Shown here piece after piece: positions 1-12,203 of a DNA stretch of 64,000 bases. Position 1 is the stretch's first letter. Every line of letters starts with the position of its first letter. Under the pieces are notes generated by a model. The model saw nothing but the letters and a program-made list of their open reading frames with translations. It was not told where the DNA came from and made no database searches. A program made the translations under genes and the position numbers. Source of the stretch: Astyanax mexicanus (taxonomy: Eukaryota > Chordata > Actinopteri > Characiformes > Acestrorhamphidae); contig NC_064424.1 of the NCBI RefSeq assembly GCF_023375975.1, positions 15,960,001-16,024,000 on the forward strand. Direction: 5' to 3'.

Positions 1-1305
1 ACAGCACATCATACAGTTCCCTATGTATTTTGCCATGTCATATGAATGCTAAACTACGCTGCACTGACCTGTGGGATACACAGCTCTGGACAAAAATTTT
101 GCTATTTATAGGTATATGTTTGAGTAAAATAAACATTGTTGTATTATTCTATAAACCACAGACGACATTTCTCCCAAATTCCAAATAAAAATATTCTCAT
201 TTAGAGTATTTATTTGCAGAAAGTGAGAAATGACTGAAATAATAAAAAAGATGCAGAGCTTTCAGACCTCAAATAATGCAAAGAAAACAAAGTTCATATT
301 CATAAAGTTTTAAGAATTCAGAAATCAATATTTGGTGGAATAACCCTGGTTTCTAATCACAGTTTTCATTGATGACATGTTTTCTTGGCATGTTCTCCTC
401 CACCAGTCTTACACACTGCTTTTGTATAACTTTATGCCTTTACTCCTGGTGCAAGAATTCAAGCAGTTCAGCTTGGTTTGATAGCTTGTGTTCATCCATC
501 TTCCTCTTGATTATATTCTAATGTTTTTTTTTATTTGGTTAAGTCAAAGAAACTCATCATTTTTAATTGGTGTCTTCTGTGTTAAATGTGGATGTGGTTT
601 CTGTTAGAGTTTGCACTTGTTTGTTCTCTCAAGGAAAATTTGAGCCAGATGCCACTGGTTATGATCATTATCACTTAATGCACTGTCCACTGTGGGTGGT
701 AATGCTTTTTATGACATCATCCTGGTACACATGGGACATTGTGTATTAAAGAAAGTTAAACTCACGCCAAACTTTGGACATAGAATGTTACACCAGACAA
801 AACTGGACACAGTACTTTGATTTTAGTGCTTTTACTGAATTTACACTGCTTTCCTCCAGACATTTCTGCTCTAATTTTTGTTACTACTGGAAAGAAAGGT
901 TGTGATGGCTCAGTTTTTACAGTGGGTGTAACATGTGCCTTTTTTTTTTGTTTTAAACTAGCAGCAAAACTGAACAGCAATTTTCATTGGTTCTGCTCCT
1001 GATTTGACAGTACTCTGAAAAGTGAAATTAATTTGGTGGGCTGGATTATTAGACCGATCCTGGTCCGTGAGCTGTATGCTCGACATCCCAGTCAGTACAA
1101 GCCTCCCCATAGCCTCACTGTCTTTGTATGAGCAACTTACAGTGAGTGAGAGGTAACTAGTGAGCATCATCTCTCTGTCTGCCTGTCTGTCATCTGTCCA
1201 TCTAGTATGGTACACTTGTGCAAAGTGAGGGGAAAACTTTCTCTCTCAAAGGCATCAGCTCATAATGTTTTTATTGAGCCGTGCACATGCCAAGTCTGTT
1301 TAGGA
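1..1305. repeat. Tandem duplication, copy 1 (window begins inside it)
   Basis: Every line compared between 1-1305 and 2134-3438 reads the same at a constant offset of 2133 bases, including the run of ten T near 940. The identity stops sharply after the shared tttagga at 1301-1305. The pair is a tandem duplication with a 2133-bp period, whose left edge lies outside the window. Copy 1 contains a Tc1-like relic at about 77-575. The short open frames in it have no recognisable product. Confidence 0.93.
77..575 (-). mobile_element. Tc1/mariner-like transposon relic (copy A, duplicated at 2210-2708)
   Basis: Starts with a degraded terminal repeat (CAGCTCTGGACAAAAATT) and ends near the decayed other terminus around aattggtgtc. 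The interior matches the copies at 27229-27671 and 44125-44595: the tatttataggtatatgtttg segment, the cagaaatcaatattt segment, and the reverse complement of a transposase C-terminal region. There is no intact transposase. The second copy at 2210-2708 is explained by the tandem duplication, not by a second transposition. Confidence 0.75.
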
Positions 1306-2133
1306 GTTCCGAATGCCTAAGGGGTTCCGAATGCCTAAACTCCAAAATCATCGCATGCTCTCGCCTCGCGTCTGCCAGTCATCGCTTTGTTTTGTCGGCG
1401 TTCCTCTGCTCCCCCGACTCGAGCCGAGCCACTGTGTGATTTGTGGCTTTTGGTGCAGGGATGGGAGTCGGTGTCTGTGTCTGTGTGTCTCTGTGTGTGT
1501 GTGTCTGTGTGCCTGCAACGTGTCTGCTACAGTGAAAGCAGAGCAAGAGGGTGGAGAGAGAGAGAGAGCGAGAGAGAGAGGGAGAGGGAGGGAAGGAGGA
1601 GGAAGAGAGAAGGGGAGGGGGAGTGGAAGAGCCTGAAGCAGTCCTGGCTTGCGATATGAGGATGGGAGATGGAATGGAAGAGGCGAAATGGAGAGAGAAA
1701 AAGAGTTGTGAAAGCACGAGAAGTGGAAGCACGAGTTGCACTGGGGAGATGGACTAAGGGTTGGTTGGGGAAGGAGTTGTGGGTGGGGGGGCGGGGGAGG
1801 AAGGGCTCAGAGTTTTACCACTCAATCAGTACCTGTGTGACAGCAGGAGGTCGCTGCAGGAGTGTGGATAGCTTCTACCTGACCCCGAATTTCACGGCGA
1901 GACGCTCACACCTATACACTTTTGCCTTAACACAGCTCTGACCAGACCCCTGCAGAAACTCCACTCTAGGACTTCATGATATGTATACATATATGTAGTG
2001 TGCGATGACCTTTTAGGATGTAGCATATATAAAGAACATGTGACCATGTGATGGGATTATCTAGAATTAAAATATATATTATGTCCAGGATTTATGTTCC
2101 ATTATAACATATTGCCATTTCAAAATTTAATAA
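1306..2133. other. Single-copy part of the 2133-bp duplication unit; purine-rich
   Basis: Lies between the two duplicate copies. It begins with a doubled ttccgaatgcctaa motif (about 1307-1336), then a GT-rich run near 1480-1515 and a GA-rich low-complexity tract at about 1545-1625. Short open frames here are low-complexity artefacts. If the array has further copies to the left, this part would repeat too. Confidence 0.6.
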
Positions 2134-3438
2134 ACAGCACATCATACAGTTCCCTATGTATTTTGCCATGTCATATGAATGCTAAACTACGCTGCACTGA
2201 CCTGTGGGATACACAGCTCTGGACAAAAATTTTGCTATTTATAGGTATATGTTTGAGTAAAATAAACATTGTTGTATTATTCTATAAACCACAGACGACA
2301 TTTCTCCCAAATTCCAAATAAAAATATTCTCATTTAGAGTATTTATTTGCAGAAAGTGAGAAATGACTGAAATAATAAAAAAGATGCAGAGCTTTCAGAC
2401 CTCAAATAATGCAAAGAAAACAAAGTTCATATTCATAAAGTTTTAAGAATTCAGAAATCAATATTTGGTGGAATAACCCTGGTTTCTAATCACAGTTTTC
2501 ATTGATGACATGTTTTCTTGGCATGTTCTCCTCCACCAGTCTTACACACTGCTTTTGTATAACTTTATGCCTTTACTCCTGGTGCAAGAATTCAAGCAGT
2601 TCAGCTTGGTTTGATAGCTTGTGTTCATCCATCTTCCTCTTGATTATATTCTAATGTTTTTTTTTATTTGGTTAAGTCAAAGAAACTCATCATTTTTAAT
2701 TGGTGTCTTCTGTGTTAAATGTGGATGTGGTTTCTGTTAGAGTTTGCACTTGTTTGTTCTCTCAAGGAAAATTTGAGCCAGATGCCACTGGTTATGATCA
2801 TTATCACTTAATGCACTGTCCACTGTGGGTGGTAATGCTTTTTATGACATCATCCTGGTACACATGGGACATTGTGTATTAAAGAAAGTTAAACTCACGC
2901 CAAACTTTGGACATAGAATGTTACACCAGACAAAACTGGACACAGTACTTTGATTTTAGTGCTTTTACTGAATTTACACTGCTTTCCTCCAGACATTTCT
3001 GCTCTAATTTTTGTTACTACTGGAAAGAAAGGTTGTGATGGCTCAGTTTTTACAGTGGGTGTAACATGTGCCTTTTTTTTTTGTTTTAAACTAGCAGCAA
3101 AACTGAACAGCAATTTTCATTGGTTCTGCTCCTGATTTGACAGTACTCTGAAAAGTGAAATTAATTTGGTGGGCTGGATTATTAGACCGATCCTGGTCCG
3201 TGAGCTGTATGCTCGACATCCCAGTCAGTACAAGCCTCCCCATAGCCTCACTGTCTTTGTATGAGCAACTTACAGTGAGTGAGAGGTAACTAGTGAGCAT
3301 CATCTCTCTGTCTGCCTGTCTGTCATCTGTCCATCTAGTATGGTACACTTGTGCAAAGTGAGGGGAAAACTTTCTCTCTCAAAGGCATCAGCTCATAATG
3401 TTTTTATTGAGCCGTGCACATGCCAAGTCTGTTTAGGA
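2134..3438. repeat. Tandem duplication, copy 2
   Basis: Second copy of 1-1305, offset 2133, with no difference noticed on reading. Copy 2 continues into gacaccaccc after 3438 where copy 1 continues into gagttccgaa, which defines the right breakpoint. It contains the second Tc1-like relic (about 2210-2708). Confidence 0.93.
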
Positions 3439-3654
3439 CACCACCCGCGTGTAGAGCTTGTTATGCTCATTTTTCTCTGCAAGCATTACTGTGTAGTCCT
3501 GTCTGGGAGATAGTTGTCAGACAGTTTTTAAAAACATAGTACAGCATTTGTTTTGTACACAAAACACAGTAGAGTTTGGAAGACCACCTACCCAAGCCCC
3601 ATTCATATAAACTTCCATCATCACAAGCAGTGCCCCCAACACTACGAGGATGTG

Positions 3655-3998
3655 AACAAACACAGCAGTGATTATGATCAAGCACAGTCAAGGGGGTCTT
3701 AGAACAAACAACACTTTGATTAAGACCAAACACAGCCATGGGGAACAATACTACGATTTATTACCAAAGCCAGGAGTGAGGTTTCAAAAACAGACAGTGC
3801 TTGTGATCAGTCACAGCCAGGGGGAGGTCTTAAAACAAACAATACTGTGATTGTGACCAAACACAGCCAGAGGGGAGGTTTCTAAACAAACAATACTGTG
3901 ATTATTCTCAAGAGAGGAGGTTTCTAAACAAACAATACTGTGATTATGATCAAACACAGCCAAGAGATGAGGTTTCTAAACAAACAGTACTGTGATTA
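3655..3998. repeat. Minisatellite, unit of roughly 50-60 bp
   Basis: Degenerate tandem units built from gatcaaacacagcca, aggtttctaaacaaaca and atactgtgattat. About six or seven units are visible, the last three the most alike. Unit length varies through internal deletions, for example in the unit near 3903-3930. Non-coding. Confidence 0.8.
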
Positions 3999-3999
3999 T

Positions 4000-4280
4000 C
4001 AAATCCAAATTATTTATAAAGTGCTTTTTACAACTGATGTTGTCGCAAAACAGCTTTGCTGAAATGTGGTGCAGGACAGAGAATCAGGCAAAATGTGGAA
4101 CATAACCCCCAGTGAGCAACAGAGGCAAGAAAATCTCCCTCAGAGCTGGAGGAGAAGGAAACCTTGGAGGGAACCAAGGCTCACATGTACTATCTAGGAT
4201 ATGTAATATATGTAAGGGGGGACGCATCCTTCTCTGGTCAGACAACTTATAAATGAATGTTAAAATGGTGGGTGATGGGG
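4000..4280. repeat. Dispersed fish repeat, unclassified
   Basis: Contains the phrases acaactgatgttgtc, gtgagcaacagaggcaag and ggaaccttggagggaacc, which I recognise as a repeat common in many fish genomes. No coding potential or terminal repeats are visible. Its family is not assigned. Confidence 0.45.
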
Positions 4281-4359
4281 AAGCCTGACTTCCAGTCTGG
4301 CCAGAGAGGTGACAGAAGAACCTAAGACTGGTGGCCCTGTTTATCCCTGTTTAACCCTG

Positions 4360-4440
4360 TTTCTTAAACACTGTTTTCATGCATCTTGGCGTGTTCTCCT
4401 CCATCAGTCTTACACGCTGCTTTTGGATTACCTTGTTGAT
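4360..4440. mobile_element. Short Tc1-like fragment
   Basis: The stretch with catcttggcgtgttctcc, catcagtcttaca and gctgcttttggatta matches the interior of the Tc1-like relics at 77-575 and 27229-27671. Both ends are missing. Confidence 0.6.
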
Positions 4441-5183
4441 GGGTGTGTTTTTGTTATATTCTACTTTTAATGCACAAACTTTTCAGTTCAGTGGTCAGTT
4501 TGGCTTTAAACAATAATGCATGGCTAGAGGAACCGGAGGAACAGCAGTGTGACATTAAATATTTTCTCCCGGCCTGTAGGGGGAGCCATGAAAAGAAAAC
4601 AATCAAGGTTTGCATAGTGTTTAGTTAAATGTGTAATGCTATCATCATTAAATTAATGCCATTACATGACCATGGTTACATGGTGGCTGGTTAGTTGTTA
4701 GTCGGATAGTTGTTAATTTTATAACAATAGCATTTGTTGGGATTTTTAAATGTGCTTGATATTTGGCTCTCTGTTTTTCTGTACTAATTCCAGCAAGCGT
4801 CATAAAATATCTTGAGGTTCTGTTTTGTGAGTAATCTATTTTTAGTGCATTTATGAGCCTATTTCCTACTTTCACACGTCACAAATCTCAGTCGTTATTG
4901 TGTTGTTGCAGTTGTCTGTAATGTATTTAACATCCATAGTATTACAGTAGCTCTTTGCAGAGGCATTATGGACTATTATGGACTAGAACTACCCCTGTCT
5001 CTAAAATGACTCGTGTCCTGAACTGAAAGAGACGGGGAAAAAAAAAGTACACTATAACTAAGCAGTCAAGGCTGAATAGCAGAGTCACACAACCAACTGC
5101 TTCCTCCACCCCCTTATAGCCCCTCTAGTTTTTGTTGCCTCTGTTTTTTTTTTCAGGGCTCTGCGTTTTTTAGCTAAGGAGAG

Positions 5184-5260
5184 TGAGTCAGTCACAGCCA
5201 GTCTCTAAGCATGGCTATATATAGAGGCCTGACTACATGCAGTACAGCACAGCAGAGCTC
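5184..5260 (+). promoter_or_regulatory. Possible TATA-type core promoter inside the intron
   Basis: A tatatatag box (about 5216-5224) follows a TGAGTCA AP-1-like heptamer (5184-5190). The next 60 bases are GC-richer and non-repetitive. This could be an internal promoter for a shorter transcript or chance. No exon with a recognisable product follows, and the open frame at 5237-5443 matches nothing I know. Confidence 0.2.
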
Positions 5261-5425
5261 TCAGCAGCCAGCAGTAAAGCAGCCGGCACGCAAGCCTGGT
5301 GTCAACTTTTCTGGGCTCGGAGGCATCTGGGATGGAGGAAATGGAGACTGTGTGCTTTAGACCAGACTAAATCATCCAAAGTCCCCTTTGACTCTGACTT
5401 TGGCTGGAAATTAAATTGTGGTTTT

Positions 5426-5880
5426 AAAGGTCTCGTTCTATAATTTTTTCATTCATTTTAAAATGTCTAGTTGTGGTCTCTAGTATGAATGAATGCCATG
5501 TGAATGTCGTTTTTGTGTTTCTGCATAGCCTTGCTTTAGATAGCTGAATTACGGGTCTCTGAAGGAAGACAGGATTTGGGCTCTTGCTCATGAATATTCA
5601 TATATGCAGACATATCACCTCTGATTGGCTAACAGCACTGCAGCAGAGAATGCCTACCTGCCTCGCCCCCAGAGTCAATTTTACAACTCTAAAACTCAAA
5701 GGACAAAATGTTTTCAGAGATACAGCCTTAGTTGTAAAGATATAGCAGTAAATTCTGGGTAAAATTAACCATAACTTTGCTTAAAGTCAGACTCTCAGCA
5801 TATTTTACTTGCTACTGCAGACAATGGAGGTTGAGGAACAATTCCATGTGCAGCATCATAACAATGTAAAGAGACCTATA
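5426..5880. mobile_element. Miniature DNA transposon (AGGTCTC ends)
   Basis: Short inverted ends: taaaggtctcgttctata on the left and gtaaagagacctata on the right. The interior is non-coding, with a gattggctaacagc phrase frequent in fish repeats. No clear target duplication. Confidence 0.5.
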
Positions 5881-7092
5881 GTTTTTCACAAAAAAACAAG
5901 AAAAAGTGGATTTTAGCGGAATGAGACATAAGCTGCCTTCAAGACCACATATTTTTCAGGGATGTCCATTCCTTTTTTTTTTTTTTAATAAGACAATGCA
6001 GCACCCTTACAAATGCATGGCTGTGTTTAATGCCCGGATCAAACTTGACAAATTTAGCCAGATTTTGCTCCCTAATGCTGACCAATAGGAAGACAAAGCG
6101 TTCTGTGGCACACAGATGTAAAAATGGGAAAAGAAAGCGAGACGGTGCTCCTGCAGTTTGCTGGACCAGCGAAACAAAAGAAAAGTTTTTTAAACTGTGG
6201 CAACAATACCCCATTCTTTATTCTGTTTACATACCTCGAGTTTTCTTTGGAGTACGCAAAGCCAGTGATATCACCCAGGATTGAGCCCACAGTCGCTTCT
6301 TCCTCTTTTTTTGCATTTTTCTGAACACAAAAGCGCTACCATCACGCAAAGCGCTTCTTTAGCTATAACCATCAGATTCTATGCTCCTCTGCCACGATGA
6401 CCTACTAACTCACGCAAGGACCTGGACTATGATTGGTCGGTGACTATCATGTAGTGTTGCCAGTTCCCTGAGTACGATACGAAACGAAGATAACTGCTTA
6501 AACTCACATAGTGAACATCGTGAGGGACAAAAATGTTGTGTAGTCTGAGCTTGGCATAAGAGAGCACTCGGCTGGTGTTATAAGTTCAGCCTGGCTCTGG
6601 CTATAGTTATATAGTGAGACAGAGAGCAGAAACGCTGGTCATGTGGCATGCTCACTGTATAACTCTGACTTATAGCTTGCGCTGGATAGCAACGGAAATC
6701 CATAGCACTCTAATTAGGAGGGAAAGAATCCCATTGTCACAGCATATTTTCTTTTAATATGCATCAGCAAATGAACTGGAGTTTAAGAACGTGTAGTTCA
6801 TAAATCACACTGTCATGACAGCACTTCTTCTATAGGACTGTGTGCAAGGTTACCGATGTTACCAATTCCCTGTCACGGTGTTGGAACAAGGAACTCTTTA
6901 TCAGCTGCTCATACAGTACTAACAGCTGTCATATTGCAGCTGTCGAAACAAAACCTCAGGTCTAAGAAGACGTAAACTTTGTAGACAAAGGGAATTAACC
7001 CACTAATGTGAGTTAACAGAATGGTATTTTATTCCCATTCATTTTGGAGCAGTTACTCTATATTAGCCCATTTGTTATGAGTTGATCATAAT
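5881..7092. other. Intron, no feature recognised
   Basis: AT-rich non-coding sequence with several short open frames on both strands of unrecognised translation (5906-6324). No splice-site-bounded exon fits pyruvate carboxylase. Confidence 0.5.
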
Positions 7093-7617
7093 TAGGGGAA
7101 GGCGATATGGTCCTAAAATAATATCACAATATTTAATGGTATTTTCGCGATAATGATACTCTTAGCGATATGACAAAATATTAAATAAATAAAAAAGATT
7201 TTAAGAATACACTACTGCAACAAAATGAAAAATTTGTTTTATTATTGCATAAGATATGATATGCCACACCCCTAACTGAGATATTAACAAATACAAGAAT
7301 TTTATCAGATTTGTAACAGAAGTCAATGATCCAGAATGTCATGATACTAATAATAATGAACTCCAAATATCTCCATATATCCAGGATTAAAGTGAAATAA
7401 ATAATACTGGGCAGATATAATCTGTCTCTAGTAGATATATAATGGGAAATGAGAACAGTGTGAATTTTTCTTTTGCTAAAAACAGCAAAAAAGTAGAACC
7501 CTAATGTGATAATTAGGGGTGATTTATATGGCAAGTTATTTCAGGGTATAATATCGTTCACGATATTAAAAAATGTTCGCGATATTAACGCATATGATAC
7601 GATATGGCACAGCCCTA
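7093..7617. mobile_element. hAT-like MITE (GATATGGCACAGCCCTA end)
   Basis: The right end reads gatatggcacagcccta; the left end ttaggggaaggcgatatgg is an imperfect inverted copy. Flanks atcataat (7085-7092) and gtcatact (7618-7625) agree at 6 of 8 positions, consistent with an old 8-bp target duplication. The interior is AT-rich with several cgatat/gatatt motifs. No transposase. Confidence 0.6.
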
Positions 7618-8699
7618 GTCATACTGCAATAGTATGCACATTGATTCATATTTTAAATTGTTCTTTATGTATAAATACACTAACAAAAAGTTGAATAAAC
7701 TGGAGTGTAGTTTGATCATGAAATATTACTTCAGGTTACCTCAGGTAACAGCTTGAAAATGCCCACACCTGTAGAAGTTGTGAGGTGTTATCTTGTGAGT
7801 GACATTGAAAACTGGACAGCATGCTTGTGTTAAAGTGACAAAAAGATAAAAAAGAAAATACATGTGTTTAATGAAGTGTAACAAAGCTTTAGAACTAATA
7901 GTGAAAAGTGAAAATGCTGAAAAAATCTTCTCTTGTTGTGTTTTAGTGCTGTCAATGTTAACACTTTAACGTATGAGAAAAAAAATTAAATTGTAACACT
8001 TTTTTTTAATTGCATGTAAATTAAGCATTGTACCAAGTTTGCCTCCAGCTTCCACCTTCCACAAATCAGTTCTTATAAATCACAGATCCTGGAGTGTCCA
8101 GGAAGTAAATTAAAGTATTTATTTCTGCTAAAATGTAAATTAAATATCATTACTATTATCTCATTACCCATTTCTCTCTCTCTCTCTTTTTCTCTCTCTC
8201 GATCTATTTCTCTCACACATGTGCACACACATAGCTGCTCCTGTTTGATGCTAAAGATCTCTGTTAAACTTTTACTCAGCACATAAAAAAAAGATTCTAA
8301 TTAAAACAAAGCATCAGCTCTACCCTGAGATAATTTTGAGATAGTAAAAAAGTAGAAACACCACTACTTTGTTTCGATTTTGACTTTTTAATTACGCAGA
8401 TATTTTAACAATAAATGATGCGAAGTTCTTATTTGTAAAGCTTTATAAAAAATGTCTGGCCAGCTTTACTCTCTTTCTCTGGCCAGTTTAACTTGTTTTT
8501 GTTAGTTTTATTCACTCATTTTGCATTCTCGCTATTCTCCTATTCATTTAAGGCTGGATATTCTTTGTGTTGCTCTCTCACTTTATCACCCCGACTGCAG
8601 GAGTTTGTTTTTTCAGTGCTTACCGCCGTTTCATTTGTATTAAACAGAGTAGCTTTTCATTTAAACAACAGAGTATATGTACAAAAGCCCTATTTTTAG
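7618..8699. other. Intron, mostly no feature
   Basis: AT-rich. A tagtgctgtcaatgttaac phrase near 7945 resembles the TAGGGCTGTCAACGTT terminal repeat of the element ending at 35132, possibly a decayed end. A TC-rich simple repeat lies at about 8169-8215. Nothing else recognised. Confidence 0.45.
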
Positions 8700-9510
8700 C
8701 ACGTGTCCTTCAGCGCTCATTATAGCCCCGCCATTAATGACCACAGAACTCTGTAGCAGAGCAGCAGCAGGTTGGTCTGTGTGGAAAAAGCCTGGCAGCC
8801 TTTTCAGCACTGCGGACAGCTCCTCTCAGCTCAAGTACAGCTTGTTCACTGTACACTCACTCGTGGGCCTTGCTCAGGCAAGCCGCAATCCATCAAACAC
8901 CATTATAATATCGCCATTAGTCGCGCCTTTTGTCCCGTCGTATAGAGAGCGTTCTCTGTATGAATGCCTTTTCTTGCTGCTCACTGTTTTATTGGCCGTT
9001 CTCCGGCTAGTAGCTCCTTATAATTTAGCCCTGTGTTCGGCAAACAGGTGGCCTTGAAGCTGTCCTCTGTCTCTCTGTGCTTTAAAGGACTGTTTTGTGC
9101 TGTTTTTCTTTTTTTTCCTTTTTTTTCCCTCCCTGCATGGCCGCCCACTTGATGCAGTCATTGTGAAAACCATGAGGCTAGTGGGCAGAAAATCTCTTCC
9201 AGTGGTATACCACTGCACGATGCGCTCTTCACACACACGACTAAAAGCAAAAGGATGTTTCCTCTCCCTCCCTCTCTCTCTCTCTATCATCTATCCTCCA
9301 TCCCCTCTCTCTCTCCCCCTCCTCCCTCCGTGTGAGTGTTTTTTTCTGTAGGCATTCAGAGTATTGAGCGTGCGGGCAGGATGTGGTGGTGTGATCATGG
9401 TGGTATTGAAAGCTCCCTGTTGGCGCTGTATCTCAAACGCCATTAAAATCCCAGCACGTCAACCAGGCCATTACCCATTTGAATCCTCCCTTCAATAAGT
9501 TGCAGTGTGT
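8700..9510. other. Non-repetitive, GC-richer intronic segment, candidate conserved non-coding element
   Basis: Looks different from its AT-rich, repeat-laden surroundings: no terminal repeats and several homeodomain-like cores (gccattaatgac, cgccattag, acgccattaaaat). A T-rich tract (9100-9125) and a CT-rich tract (9260-9330) sit in its middle. Function is inferred only from composition. Confidence 0.25.
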
Positions 9511-10014
9511 ATTTGTGTGTGTGTGTGTTTGTTTATTAGTGCTGTAACAGAAGACGACACTTTAGGTTCTGGTCGGATTACTCTTTTTGAGTCACGGATT
9601 AATTTTTTAAGATCAGACAAAAAGAAAAAAGCAGTAAAATGTGAGGAAGTAATTTTGTTTTAAACTAGTTTAAAAGTATTTTCTGTTGCTGCTTCATTTT
9701 AATGATTTTTATTTACAGGGTTTGTACGGTCATGAGTCATGGAATTTGAACATAGCAATTTCCAGTCCTGGATACATTTTGGAAAAATAAAAACACCCAT
9801 AAAGTTTTGAAAATGTAATGGATATTTGAATTCTTTTTTCTGTTTATCAACTGAGATTAGCTGTTTTGTTTTTATAAATAATTATTGGAGTTTTAGCTGC
9901 ACTATAACTGTAAATTATATGTATTTAGACACAGTATTTTTCCTTTTTTTAAATAGTAATTTATATTTTAAATCTGCTAAATCTGCTTTTTTATTAGTAT
10001 TACTGACTTTTATA

Positions 10015-10536
10015 CAGACTAAAGCCCTATCCAGACAGGATTGGTTTCTCAGGGGGACATCTGTGAAAAATATTTCACACTTCTACACAGTGATAAAACT
10101 CTTGTATCTGAACTGCAATTGAAAAATCAGGAGCAGTGAGTTTTTTTTGGCTTTCTTGGTCACATGACATTGTGTTCAGTAGCTCCTCCATTTCCACTCG
10201 CTGTTGTGTTTATGTGAATCTCCATGGAAACGTGAGTCCAAAGTCTAATTACGGTGTGAAGCAGTGGACAAATAGCTATTTTATAAAACAAGAGGTGACG
10301 AAACTCAGAGATTCACATCCAAATGGGACTTAAAATACCAGAGGACCATGAAAAACAGTTCTTCAAAAAACAGCAGGTAATTCAGCCTGTAATTTTCTTA
10401 GAGGACATCTGAGAAAAACATATAACATATGGTCGTTCTAGATGGGAATAAAATCACAGTGGAACCCCCATAAAAGAGGAAATTACCCCAGGACCCTCTG
10501 AGAAACTAATCCCGTCTGGATAGGGCTATAGTCTTT
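10015..10536. mobile_element. MITE with ~30-bp inverted ends (family shared with 40925-41284)
   Basis: The left end taaagccctatccagacagg, then attggtttctcag, is the near-perfect inverse of the right end (ctgagaaactaatcccgtct, then ggatagggctata). The interior shares aactgcaattgaaaaa, catttccactcgc and cttggtcacatg segments with the copy at 40925-41284, which lies in the opposite orientation. No coding sequence. Confidence 0.8.
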
Positions 10537-11186
10537 CTGTTTTATTGACTTTCTGATTTTTTAAAATTAGTCTGTTTATAAATTTGTATCAGTGACTTTT
10601 ATTTTGACACGACCTGTTTGTTATGTAGCAGTTGAGTTAATCAATTGCTGTTTTTTTTTCTTCATTTGATTCCATACTGCATTGAAAGTCAATAGTCAAT
10701 AGTTAATAGAGTCTGTTGTAATAACATTAACTTTACATTCATATAGTGCCCATAGACTCCCACTCCCACCTCACACTACTAAAACTCTGCTCCTCGCTCA
10801 CACACCAGAGTGATGTTGCTACAGACGTCTGGCTGGTAGAAAGACCCTTAATGGATCACTAATTAACCAAATCAGGTCTTGAATGAACACTAATAAAACT
10901 GTTCTTGTTAAATACTTAGATTAATAGTGAGATATGCATCAAATCATTATTATTGTATTAATAATGTATACATACAAATATAAAGACCTATTGGATAAAT
11001 TGTATAAAATATGTGAATTTGTGATGTGTGAAGGTGTGTATGTACTGTTTGAGACAGAGCAGGAGAAAGTGTGTGTGAGAAAGAGAGAGAGAGAGGGAGA
11101 GGATGAATGGTGTGTTGGGGTTTGTAGTTGGAGAAATCTGGGTCAGAGTGTTGCCGTGTGTTCATGAGCATCGCAACAGGAGAACA

Positions 11187-11190
<4 letters not shown>
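10537..11190. other. Intron, no feature recognised
   Basis: AT-rich non-coding sequence with a short GA-rich run at about 11078-11100, leading into the GT repeat. No exon is seen. Confidence 0.45.
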
Positions 11191-11260
<70 letters not shown>

Positions 11261-11287
11261 GTGTGTGTGTGTGTGTGTAAGTGTGTA
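11191..11287. repeat. (GT)n microsatellite
   Basis: About 34 uninterrupted GT units (11191-11258), then shorter GT runs broken by aa. It can form Z-DNA and is likely to vary in length between individuals. The open frames across it are artefacts. Confidence 0.97.
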
Positions 11288-11639
11288 AATACATGCATAT
11301 ATGGAGGTGGTAAGGAATGCTCTGTGCTTTAAAGAAAGGCTCCAATTACAAGCTCACTCATTCAGTCACTCACTCCTCTGCTGCACATCTTGCATCTCTC
11401 TCTCTCTCTCTTTCTTTCTCCAGTCCCTTTATTCTGGTCTCTTCCCACTCACTCACTCCCTCTCCTCTGTTCTCAGCTGCAGTTTCTGCTCCTGGTCTCC
11501 TCTCTGTCTCTGGGCAGTGTGAAGAGCTGAGTGTTGAGCTGTGAAGTGATGGACAGTAAAGTCCTGATCATATTAAAATTCTGCTCTTAAAGAAAGAATA
11601 GGATTTTTCTGTGCTTCAGCAGTATACTCCTTTGTATAT

Positions 11640-12190
11640 GACTATATACTACTTTCTCTCACTTCTCTTATTTCTGCTTCTCTCTCTCTTACTCTCTTAC
11701 TCTATCTCTTATTTTCCTTTCTCTTTCTCTACCTTACTTTTTCTCTCTGTCTAGCATTTTCATTCCCTTTGTTTTTTCTCTTTTAACCCATTTATTTCTT
11801 TCATGATTTTTTTTTTCTTTTTCTTATTTTCTTTTCTCTTTAATTTCTGTCTGCCTCCTTTTCTCCAAATATTTTTCTTTTTAATTTTTTTTTCCTTTTA
11901 TCTGCTTCTTTCTCGCTCTCTTTCACTCTTTTATATCTGTCTCTTTTGCTTTCTTTTTTTCTCTTTTCAAGTATTTTTGTTTACCTTTTCCTTATTTCCT
12001 TTTTTTAGTTCTGTCTGCCCATCTCTTTTACTTTATTTTGCTTAATTATTCTTTCTATTCCTTCTTTGATTCTCTTTTTTTTTGCCCTTTCTCACCTTCT
12101 TTTCACTCACTCACTTTTTTTTCTTTTTTTCAGAAGAAAATTATAAAATTTTATTTTTTTCCTTTCTTTAGCTTTTTTTCTCATATTCAG
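11640..12190 (+). repeat. Polypyrimidine tract 1
   Basis: Almost pure C/T on the coding strand over about 550 bp. The segment near 12009-12110 (gcccatctcttttactttattttgcttaattattcttt and following) closely resembles 13812-13910 in the second tract, so the two tracts appear to be one array or duplicated tract separated by the element at 12204-13606. Confidence 0.85.
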
Positions 12191-12203
12191 TCTTTATCAT
12201 TTG

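Noticed and set aside
567..1215. Open frames repeated at 567-749/2700-2882 and 958-1215/3091-3348
   Set aside because: The exact repetition comes from the DNA duplication, not from selection on protein. The frames are short, overlap on both strands and resemble no family.
1..3438. The flanking identical repeats as LTRs of a retroelement
   Set aside because: The spacer is only 828 bp of simple-sequence and purine-rich DNA without gag/pol-like frames, primer-binding site or polypurine tract next to the repeat. The repeats themselves contain a Tc1 relic and lack TG...CA ends.
10950..11345. 131-residue minus-strand frame rich in His-Thr
   Set aside because: It is the translation of the (GT)n microsatellite.
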